Source of the DNA: a virus | Length of the DNA stretch: 38,942 bases | IMG/VR virus record: IMGVR_UViG_3300011114_000270 | Location: 1-38,942 of that record | Direction: 5' to 3' (one strand) | Shown: one piece after another, positions 15,653 through 22,104 of the stretch | Layout of the letters: the number at the start of each line of letters is the position of its first letter | Numbering within the stretch: the stretch's first letter is position 1 | Position numbers and translations under genes: made by a program | Notes under the pieces: model-generated | What the model saw: only the letters and a program-made list of their open reading frames with translations | Told to the model about the DNA's origin: nothing | Databases searched by the model: none

Positions 15653-15970
15653 CATGCTCTCAATTTTCGCCTTGGCGTCCTCAAAGCCTCGCCCTATGAT
15701 GACCTGATGGCCGATCCCTTCCAGGTACGCTATCCAATCCCTTTGAACTGGCGATACCACGCCGCCAGCCTCGCGTTTCATCTCCACCCATAAAAGCCAC
15801 TCAGGCACGCAAAGGTCAGGCACCCCAGGGGTCACCCCTTCGGCCTTCAACGATGCGCCCTGTGAGGGTCCACGATGGCCCCCATTGGGGATAGCGAAGA
15901 CCCTCACGCCAGGATAGCTGCGCCGAAACCAGCTAACCAGGCGCACCTGCTGGAGATGTTCGGATTCCAT
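15638..15970 (-). CDS. VRR-NUC domain nuclease
   Basis: This 110-aa single-domain nuclease shows the family pattern: early E and QQ (residues 4-8), PNGG at 28-31, GVPD at 49-52, E-M-K at 63-65 and Q76. These correspond to the PD-(D/E)XK-type metal site. Stand-alone phage VRR-NUC proteins act on branched or flap DNA in recombination and replication. It is the last gene of the leftward replication operon and its start overlaps the preceding stop as TGATG. Confidence 0.88.
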   Translation of the reverse strand: MESEHLQQVRLVSWFRRSYPGVRVFAIPNGGHRGPSQGASLKAEGVTPGVPDLCVPEWLLWVEMKREAGGVVSPVQRDWIAYLEGIGHQVIIGRGFEDAKAKIESMKKPQ

Positions 15971-16164
15971 CAGAAAGGCACGGCTTCAATCCACAAAGCG
16001 CAGCCCCCAGGCTCGGATGCGAACTCAGGTGGTGGTGGCTCATTGAATTCAGCGCATACGCCATCTTTGGTATAGTTATCGCAAACATGACAAACTTGTG
16101 GCGGATCGGCCTTCAATGTGGCGCGGTAAATAGTAACAATCTGCGGCTCTGGGTGACGACTCAT
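15970..16164 (-). CDS. Small Cys-containing protein (64 aa)
   Basis: The sequence carries CHVC near residues 25-28 and later single Cys residues near 37 and 55, a possible zinc site, plus a Pro-rich stretch (NEPPPPEF). It is coupled on both sides by overlapping start and stop codons (ATGA with HNH, TGATG with VRR-NUC). Function unknown; it may be a partner of the adjoining nucleases. Confidence 0.65.
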   Translation of the reverse strand: MSRHPEPQIVTIYRATLKADPPQVCHVCDNYTKDGVCAEFNEPPPPEFASEPGGCALWIEAVPF

Positions 16165-16691
16165 AATAAAAATCCTTTTTGTTGCATAAAATCAATTGGG
16201 TGTTTTGCGTGCTTTTGGCTATTGCATTGCTGGCGCAAAAGCTGAATATTGTCATCAGTGTTTGACCCGCCAAGCGCCAACGGGACAATGTGATCTAAAT
16301 GGTAATCATCGCCTAATGCTTGCTTGCAGCATGGGCATTTACCTTTTTGCAGTTTGAATAATTTAGCAGATAAATTTTTTGATAATTTCCCGCCATTTGC
16401 AAGTTCACGGGCGCGGCGATTATGGTTGTAGTTTCGCGTTGCTTCTGGATTGGCTTTAGCCCACGCAGCTTGGGATAATTTTCTTACCTCGTGGTTTTTG
16501 GCGTACCACTTAGCACCGTATTTTTTGAGTAAATCTGGATGTGCCGCATCCCATGCTGCGCTTGCTTCCTTTGCCTTTTCAGGATTATTAGCCCTCCATA
16601 ATGCAGTGCCTGCCCTATGGCACGGAATACATCTATCGCTCTTTTTATTGCGCTCAGTTTCAGCTTGGCATTTGGGACAAAATCTTGTCAT
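16161..16691 (-). CDS. HNH endonuclease with N-terminal zinc ribbon
   Basis: The 176-aa protein begins with CPKC...CIPC (residues 5-25), a zinc-binding pair. A basic helical region rich in Lys, Ala and Asn follows. The HNH core near residues 118-165 reads CPCC...YHLDHIVPLALGGSNTDDNIQLLRQQCNSQKHAKHP, with the catalytic His in LDHIVP and the central Asn. It could be a free-standing homing nuclease or a resident phage nuclease; its place inside a coupled operon favours the latter. AGAGGG precedes the start. Confidence 0.88.
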   Translation of the reverse strand: MTRFCPKCQAETERNKKSDRCIPCHRAGTALWRANNPEKAKEASAAWDAAHPDLLKKYGAKWYAKNHEVRKLSQAAWAKANPEATRNYNHNRRARELANGGKLSKNLSAKLFKLQKGKCPCCKQALGDDYHLDHIVPLALGGSNTDDNIQLLRQQCNSQKHAKHPIDFMQQKGFLL

Positions 16692-16781
16692 TTGACAACC
16701 CTCTAACGGTTAGATGATGGTGTCAGTAAGCATTGGTTAGAGCAATGCAAGGCTGGCCGGCCCTGTCCTGACGTAGGCATT

Positions 16782-18365
16782 TTACCATGTCCTTTTCAGT
16801 ACAGTAAAAAAACGGCCTTCACGCTTAAATTCTATTTGTGCCGGTGGCCTGCCCTCGGTCATTTGGCCTGCCATCTGGTGCAGTTCAGAAACCCCATAGT
16901 CCAGCACCACGCCTGCTCGGTGGGCAATCTCGGCCAGTAAGCGCCGAGACTTTTCGCCTGCATACCCGTCGTGTGTCACTGCCAAGTACTCTGTCACTGG
17001 CGGGTCACTTAGCCCCCCGTAAAAAGTACAAGAGAGCATCTCCCGGCCACTCGCTCGACTGATGTGCTTTCGCCAAGTCCAGCTACTGACTTCCAAGTCA
17101 GTACCGTCGTTACCCATGATATCCAGGTTATGCAGGCGCAGCGCAGGGCGCTCGGGTTCCGGGAATGGCTCGCCACAGGCTGGGCAGACCCTGACCGACA
17201 AGGCGCATATCTCCTGACAGTTCTCGCAGACCTTAACCGGCGCTTCGCCTACCTTATCGCCCTTCTTTGGCGGTGGCTTGACGGCCGTGATGGGGCCATG
17301 CTGCTCCACCACCCCGGCAAAGTCCAGCACCAAGCAGTCAGTCTTACCCGGCGCGATCCGCAGGCCACGCCCTGCCATCTGCACGTACAGGCCCGGTGAC
17401 ATAGTAGGGCGCAGCATGGCGATCAAATCAATCCCAGGCGCGTCAAAGCCTGTGGTCAGTACATTGGCATTGGTCAATGCTCGGATGCGCCCTGCCTTGA
17501 AGTCGGTCAGGATACGGTCACGCTCGGCGCTCGGCGTCTCCCCGGTCACGCATTCGGTGGTGATGCCTTGAGCCTGTAGTGCGGTAGCAATGTGCTGGGC
17601 ATGGGCAACTCCGGCGCAGAAAACCAGCCAGGACCGGCGCTCAGACCCTAAGCGCACTATCTCAGCGGCCACCTTTCGGTTCTTGTCGGTGGTGTCCACG
17701 GCTGCCTGTAGTTCGGATTCAATGTACTCGCCGCCACGCTTGTGAACCCCGTCCACCTCCAACTTGGTGGCGGTCAGTTTGGAGCGCAGGGTTGATAGAA
17801 ACCCTTTGTGAATCAGTTCTTCAATGGATACAGGTTCAATCAGAGCGTCAAATATGGCTGGTTTGTCAGTGATGTAGCCGTGTCCAAGGCGGTAAGGGCT
17901 GGCGGTTAGGCCCACAATCCGCAGGTTCGGATTAATTTGGATTAAATCGGATAGCAGCATCCGATAGCCGCCTTCGTCCTTGTGGCTCACCAGGTGAGCC
18001 TCATCAATGATAACTAGGTCAACGTGGCCTATTTGCTGGGCCTTGGTTCTTACCGACTGAATCCCTGCAAAGGTGATGGGTTCGCCAAGTTCTTTCTGGC
18101 GCAACCCGGCACTGTAGATGCCCATCGGTGCGTTCGGCCAGTGAAGCCTCATCTTTTCAGCATTCTGGGAGATCAATTCGCGCACATGGGTTAGCATCAG
18201 AATGCGAGTCTCAGGCCAGGATTGCAACGCATCCTTGCATAGTGCAGCAATGATGTGAGACTTGCCTGACCCGGTTGGCAGGACAAGGCACGGGTTACCC
18301 GTGTTGCCTGCTTCAAACCAGGCGTACAGTTGGTCAATGGTGCGGGTTTGGTAGTCACGGAGCAT
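16782..18365 (-). CDS. SF2 DEAH-box DNA helicase
   Basis: This 527-aa protein unwinds nucleic acid with ATP. Motif I PTGSGKS lies at residues 30-36, motif II DEAH at 120-123, motif III TAS at 153-155 and motif VI QMAGRGLR later. After the helicase core a Cys pair set (CENCQE...CPACGE) forms a probable zinc ribbon. Phages with DUF669 and Sak4-like genes often carry such a helicase for replication or recombination. GGAGACTCTTAA precedes the ATG, which directly abuts the TAA of the overlapping upstream frame. Confidence 0.9.
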   Translation of the reverse strand: MLRDYQTRTIDQLYAWFEAGNTGNPCLVLPTGSGKSHIIAALCKDALQSWPETRILMLTHVRELISQNAEKMRLHWPNAPMGIYSAGLRQKELGEPITFAGIQSVRTKAQQIGHVDLVIIDEAHLVSHKDEGGYRMLLSDLIQINPNLRIVGLTASPYRLGHGYITDKPAIFDALIEPVSIEELIHKGFLSTLRSKLTATKLEVDGVHKRGGEYIESELQAAVDTTDKNRKVAAEIVRLGSERRSWLVFCAGVAHAQHIATALQAQGITTECVTGETPSAERDRILTDFKAGRIRALTNANVLTTGFDAPGIDLIAMLRPTMSPGLYVQMAGRGLRIAPGKTDCLVLDFAGVVEQHGPITAVKPPPKKGDKVGEAPVKVCENCQEICALSVRVCPACGEPFPEPERPALRLHNLDIMGNDGTDLEVSSWTWRKHISRASGREMLSCTFYGGLSDPPVTEYLAVTHDGYAGEKSRRLLAEIAHRAGVVLDYGVSELHQMAGQMTEGRPPAQIEFKREGRFFTVLKRTW

Positions 18366-19195
18366 TTAAGAGTCTCCATGCTGTTGCGGCACAGAGTGGG
18401 ACTTGTCCATTGCCAATGGCTTTAAGTCTGTCCACCCTAGCGGCCACCCCATGAGCCACTCGACCCACTCGGGGTTCAACGGCCCACCAACCTGTGCCGC
18501 TAGGGGTATCTCGTTCCTGGCGTATTCCGCAGGGCTTCCCCCGTCTTTGTACATCCTGGCTACTGGAGTGGGCCAAAGTCTCGGATTGTTCACTTGATCG
18601 ACCAATCTGATCTGGATGGGCTGACCATTCTTTCGATGATTCTGGCCTTTTTTGAGTAGCCCAGATGTCCCCCCCCCCCGTGTCTGGCGTGCGCCACAAT
18701 CCACGTTCTATCCCTTTGATGGGGCGCTCCGACCTCGTTTGCTCCCATAACAGTCCACCTCGTGTCAAACCCGAGGCTGGAAAGGTCTCCAAGCACTCGC
18801 CCGATTCCTCGATGAATGAGCATTGGGCTGTTTTCCACAAATACGAATCTGGGTCGAACTTCGCTAACCACCCTCGCCATGTGATACCACATTGAGGAAC
18901 TTTCTCCGTCAAGCCCTGCGCCTCGTCCAGCGATGGAAATGTCCGTACAGGGAAAGCCGCCAGATACAACGTCAACAATTCCTCGCCACGGGTTTCCGTC
19001 AAAGGTTTGTACGTCATCCCAAATCGGGAAAGGCGGGAGAAGGCCGTCATTTTGTCGGGCGCACAGTACGCTTGCTGGATAGGGCTCCCATTCAACAGCG
19101 CAGACGGTTCGCCATCCAAGGAGGTGTCCGCCAAGTATTCCTCCACCAGCGCCTGCGAAAAGAGCCAACTCATTTAATTCCCCTTGGTTATTCAT
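18355..19195 (-). CDS. DNA cytosine-5 methyltransferase, broken by frameshift in a G-run
   Basis: Start ATG 19195 overlaps the exonuclease stop as ATGA. Motif I LALFAGAGG is at residues 10-18, motif IV GGFPCTDIS carries catalytic Cys 83, motif VI is ENS at 121-123 and motif VIII is GAPHQRDRTW near 157-165. As sequenced, this frame stops at 18590 (201 aa). The missing C-terminal motifs (WWAVEPRVGRVAHGVAARVD, then AIGNGQVP) lie in the next frame down to 18355. Removing one G from the 11-G run at 18669-18679 gives a continuous 279-aa enzyme. It probably protects phage DNA from host restriction. Confidence 0.85.
18366..19173 (-). CDS. Overlapping out-of-frame partner of the methyltransferase (268 aa if one G is removed)
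   Basis: ATG 19173 has AGGGGA at good spacing. The N-terminus MSWLFSQALVEEYLAD...LSRFGMTYKPLT matches uncharacterised phage proteins I recognise, as does the C-terminal VGGPLNPEWVEWLMGWPLGW. As sequenced the two halves lie in different frames; the open frame 18355-19173 (272 aa) joins this N-terminus to the methyltransferase C-terminus and is probably an artefact. One G less restores 268 aa ending in TAA at 18366, directly against the helicase ATG. Function unknown. It could instead be a conserved shadow of the methyltransferase. Confidence 0.6.
18669..18679 (-). repeat. 11-G homopolymer inside the overlapping methyltransferase genes
   Basis: Eleven C on the plus strand (G on the coding strand). 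Both overlapping genes change frame here, and in both the required correction is the same minus one (or plus two) bases. Such tracts slip during replication and are also frequent sequencing-error sites. Confidence 0.95.
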
Positions 19196-20205
19196 CCCAC
19201 CACCCTCCCATCCCACTCTTTCCGCAGCGCCATGACCATCGGATCACCAGCCACGCAAGCCGCAGCATTGGTTAACAGTTCCTTTGAGCCATACACGCCT
19301 TCTCCCGGCTCACCATTGGCAATGCCCTGCCCGTCTATCTCATAGACTGCCACCCAATCAGACGGCCCTTCCAGGCGCTTCCACGGCACCAGATCAGGGT
19401 GAATAACGTGAGACTCGCAACCCTCTCGCTGGGCGTCTAGCGGGACAATAGCATCCCACTTGGCGCAGTGCCAGGTTGAATCACTCAGCGGCGTGATGTG
19501 AGAGCAGGTACGGCAGTTAACCTGCTTTGTGGTCTTTGACCCGTGGCAGAAATCATGGCCGGGGCACATCTTGCACTCAAACCATGTTGGATCAGTGCTA
19601 ATCGGTGGTGGCAGGCGGTCAGTCAGAGCCAGCCGCTGGCCCTTGTCGATGGCCTTGATGGCATGGTCACGATCCAGTTCCAGCCGCTCGGTGTAGATGC
19701 GGTCATCGTCCTTGCACACTGCGACATACAAGGCGCGTTTCAACTCGGTGCCGTGCATATACACTTGGCACTGGGTGAAATGCTGGGGCTTACTCTTTGC
19801 CACGCCATTTTTCTCAAGGTCGTTGAATGACTTGAGTGAATGGGTTTTGAACTCCAATACGTGTTCAGTCTTTGGCGCACCAGGTACGCCCTTACCAATA
19901 CCGTCCAGACTGCCCGAGACATGACTACCAAAGTCCACCCGGCGTTGGGTGCCTGATACGGTCATGCCAATGGCGCGTAGGTCACTGATGATGGTGGCCT
20001 CCTCATTGAAGCCACGCCGAAACAGGCGCAGGATTCGTCCTTGGAACTTCTCAACCACTGCCCAACGGAAACTGAGCCAAAGCCAACGCTCGCAATGGTG
20101 GCCTAATGTGCTGCACCCCATGTGAGCGCGGGGCTTCTCAGTGCGCTCCTGATGCGCTTGGTCGATCAGTGAAGTTATGGTAATCTCTGGCTCTGGTATT
20201 TGCAC
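19192..20205 (-). CDS. PD-(D/E)XK exonuclease, Cas4/RecB-like with Cys cluster
   Basis: The 337-aa protein has the nuclease core D101 (GSLDGIG), E118-x-K120 (EFKTHS) and QCQVYM near 145-150. One Cys near the N-terminus (C31, CSTLGHHC) and three after the core (C211, C214, C220) match the arrangement that holds a 4Fe-4S cluster in Cas4/AddB-type nucleases. A further CxxC pair follows. It probably resects DNA ends for Sak4-type recombination. The start is GTG with AGGAGAACACC ahead. It is separated from the DUF669 gene by a hairpin. Confidence 0.85.
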   Translation of the reverse strand: MQIPEPEITITSLIDQAHQERTEKPRAHMGCSTLGHHCERWLWLSFRWAVVEKFQGRILRLFRRGFNEEATIISDLRAIGMTVSGTQRRVDFGSHVSGSLDGIGKGVPGAPKTEHVLEFKTHSLKSFNDLEKNGVAKSKPQHFTQCQVYMHGTELKRALYVAVCKDDDRIYTERLELDRDHAIKAIDKGQRLALTDRLPPPISTDPTWFECKMCPGHDFCHGSKTTKQVNCRTCSHITPLSDSTWHCAKWDAIVPLDAQREGCESHVIHPDLVPWKRLEGPSDWVAVYEIDGQGIANGEPGEGVYGSKELLTNAAACVAGDPMVMALRKEWDGRVVG

Positions 20206-20233
20206 GGTGTTCTCCTGTTGTTGTTGCTATATT

Positions 20234-20264
20234 GACCCCGCCGTTAAAAGCGGGGTCTTTTTTT
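20234..20264 (+). terminator. Strong GC hairpin with T-run on the plus strand
   Basis: GACCCCGC, 8-nt loop, GCGGGGTC and seven T. The T-run faces the plus strand although both flanking genes are on the minus strand. On the minus strand the same hairpin follows the DUF669 stop but lacks the T-run. It may block antisense transcription or stabilise the DUF669 message end. Confidence 0.75.
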
Positions 20265-20266
20265 GC

Positions 20267-20758
20267 TTACTTCTTAGCCCAAGGTGGCGCAGACTTAGCC
20301 GGTGCAGCACCAGCAGCAGGCCCAACGGGCTTGAACGGTGCTACAGCAGCCGGGGAACCCGCACCAAGGGATTTGTACCCCTTGATCTCATTCCCGGCGT
20401 ACTCGCCCGTCTTCACCACCAACTTGATGCCCAAGTTCCCGCCGATAAGCTGGTCGGTGTCGGTCACCTTTGCCAAGCCAATGGCTCGCATGATCTCGCC
20501 AAGCTGCTGGCGTCCGATCTCCTCGGCTTTAGTGCTGGCGTTCTTAATGTTGAGGTTGCCAAACACAACCCGTCCCTGATGGGTTGGCCCGGTGATGGTG
20601 TACTTGCAGGCAATGTACTTGCCGTCGTTTGCCTTAGTGGGCTTGACTTCAGCGCCTGTAATGGTCGCGTTGTACCAGCCATCAGGCAGTGGTTCAAAGT
20701 TGCCGGTGTTGCCTTTCGGCAGGGTGTCGAGGGTAAATTCTTCGTCGAGGAAAGCCAT
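20267..20758 (-). CDS. DUF669 family protein (ssDNA-binding candidate)
   Basis: This 163-aa protein shows the family pattern: PLPDGWYNATITGAEVKPTKAN near residues 24-45, a barrel-like middle with YIACKYTITGPTHQGRVVFGNLNI, and a low-complexity Ala/Pro/Lys tail. DUF669 proteins usually sit with recombinases and exonucleases in phages and are thought to act as single-strand DNA-binding proteins. The neighbours here, a Sak4-like ATPase and an exonuclease, agree. Confidence 0.8.
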   Translation of the reverse strand: MAFLDEEFTLDTLPKGNTGNFEPLPDGWYNATITGAEVKPTKANDGKYIACKYTITGPTHQGRVVFGNLNIKNASTKAEEIGRQQLGEIMRAIGLAKVTDTDQLIGGNLGIKLVVKTGEYAGNEIKGYKSLGAGSPAAVAPFKPVGPAAGAAPAKSAPPWAKK

Positions 20759-20761
20759 GAT

Positions 20762-21136
20762 TTATTCCTTAGTGATAGTGAAAGTTGGGCGTCCAGGGGT
20801 GGACGTGATGGCACCAAGCAAGGGCTGGGTTACGGCGTCAGCAGCCGCGCCCCATGCCTTTGCATTGATTTCTGGCTTCCAGCGGAAAAGGCTGGAAAGG
20901 TGTTCGCTTAGACCAGCCTCTGCGGCCAGCATCTGGAGTTTGTCGGCGTCGATCTTCTTGTTGATGCGGCCCTCCGTTTTGATAACGTAACCGTCAATAG
21001 CGTGTTTGACCGTGCCGTCCAAGTCCTTGGGAATGGCGAACGTCTCGACCATCAGGTCTTCCAGTTCCCGGCGCTCGGTCACGGCAGCAGTCTCGATTTT
21101 CTTGGCGTCAAGCCAGCGTTGGTAAAGGGTGGTCAT
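20762..21136 (-). CDS. Conserved phage protein of the recombination cluster (124 aa)
   Basis: ATG 21136 overlaps the upstream stop as ATGA and is chosen over the ATG at 21151. The N-terminal 60 residues form a charged helix followed by a strand pair (KHAIDGYVIKTEGRINKKIDADKL). The type is known to me from phage operons between Sak4 and DUF669, but no role is established. It could be a small partner of the recombinase. Confidence 0.7.
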   Translation of the reverse strand: MTTLYQRWLDAKKIETAAVTERRELEDLMVETFAIPKDLDGTVKHAIDGYVIKTEGRINKKIDADKLQMLAAEAGLSEHLSSLFRWKPEINAKAWGAAADAVTQPLLGAITSTPGRPTFTITKE

Positions 21137-21327
21137 GCTTCTTCCTGACATTCTTTGACATACTTGGAAATGGAGGTAATGGCATGACCAGCATCACGCA
21201 CGTACTTGGCAAACTGATCAAGGTCATCATCAGTCATCTTGTGAATTGCCATGTTTCTCATGTGTTCCACATTGGCGCAAAGTTCGCCTGTCCACATGGC
21301 GATAATTCCGACAGAAGGTTGGCTCAT
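21133..21327 (-). CDS. Small helical protein (64 aa)
   Basis: A short, soluble, mostly helical protein (MTDDDLDQFAKYVRDAGHAITSISKYVKE) with no catalytic motif. It overlaps the Sak4-like gene's stop and the next gene's start by ATGA, so it is translated within the recombination unit. Unknown function. Confidence 0.65.
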   Translation of the reverse strand: MSQPSVGIIAMWTGELCANVEHMRNMAIHKMTDDDLDQFAKYVRDAGHAITSISKYVKECQEEA

Positions 21328-21989
21328 GCTGCACCCCCAATCTTGGCAATGATTTCGCCCAAGTCAGGCGCTTCCCAGCCACCCAACTTGCCCGACCTAT
21401 CCTTGGCAAGCCACAGGCCATCGCTGTCGCACATTAAGGCGCGTTGAGTGTTGCCCTCTGCATCCTTCTCAACACGCAGAGCCAGCACTTCATCAAAGAA
21501 GTAAGGCAGCGCCTGCCCGGTCTTGTTACCCGGCATGGAAGGGCTGTACAGCACTCGGCCCATTTCGTCTTGGGTCTTCTCCAGCTTGGCGGTCATCAGG
21601 ACATGGCGTCCGGGAATGTCGCGGAAGGCGCGAATGATGTCAGCCATCTGCTCTTGCATGGCACCATAAGCAGCGCGTGGGTCTTTGTTGACCTTTTTTT
21701 CATGGTTCAAGCAGACTTCAGCAATCTCCGAGATGGAATCCAGAGCAACCGATTTGTACTCTGACTCCAGCACCCAAGAGTAAGCCTCGCGTAAGTCATC
21801 CATTGAGGTGATCTCAATGAACGGCAAGTCGGCGTCTTGGATAGACAGCAACCCACCCTCCGCAGACAAAACCACGGGATGCGGTAAAGTCTTAATCAAG
21901 CTGGTCTTGCCAGCCCCTGCTTGCCCGTAGACAAGCAACTTGACACCGTTGGCACTAAGGCCGCTGGTGCGTTTCAACGAAATAGCCAT
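21324..21989 (-). CDS. Sak4-like RecA-fold ATPase
   Basis: This 221-aa protein has Walker A GQAGAGKTS at residues 22-30 and Walker B VALDS at 81-85. A later segment (HVLMTAKLEKTQDEMGRVLYSPSMPG) is typical of the phage AAA_24/Sak4 group. These ATPases promote single-strand annealing and replication-linked recombination with an SSB-like partner, here probably the DUF669 protein. It is the first gene of the leftward replication operon, facing a divergent promoter region. Confidence 0.85.
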   Translation of the reverse strand: MAISLKRTSGLSANGVKLLVYGQAGAGKTSLIKTLPHPVVLSAEGGLLSIQDADLPFIEITSMDDLREAYSWVLESEYKSVALDSISEIAEVCLNHEKKVNKDPRAAYGAMQEQMADIIRAFRDIPGRHVLMTAKLEKTQDEMGRVLYSPSMPGNKTGQALPYFFDEVLALRVEKDAEGNTQRALMCDSDGLWLAKDRSGKLGGWEAPDLGEIIAKIGGAA

Positions 21990-22104
21990 GTTGGCTCTCC
22001 TTCTGGTTGCGCCTCCGTCTGTAACTCAGTTCGAGGCGTGGTTGCAGTGTAGCACAAGTTCATGCTAGGATGTCAACAACTTTATGACGAAAGATTGGAA
22101 ATAA
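21990..22104. promoter_or_regulatory. Divergent promoter region
   Basis: Leftward: TTGACA (22071-22076 on the minus strand) and TACACT (22046-22051) with a TGC extension, spacer 19. Rightward: TTGCAG (22042-22047) and TGC-TAGGAT (22063-22071), spacer 18. The two candidate promoters overlap, so the polymerases would compete. This is by eye only. A six-codon reading frame at 22084-22104 abuts the primase ATG. Confidence 0.5.

Noticed and set aside
22084-22104. Six-codon reading frame whose TAA abuts the primase ATG
   Set aside because: Too short to support as a leader peptide; the arrangement could be chance.
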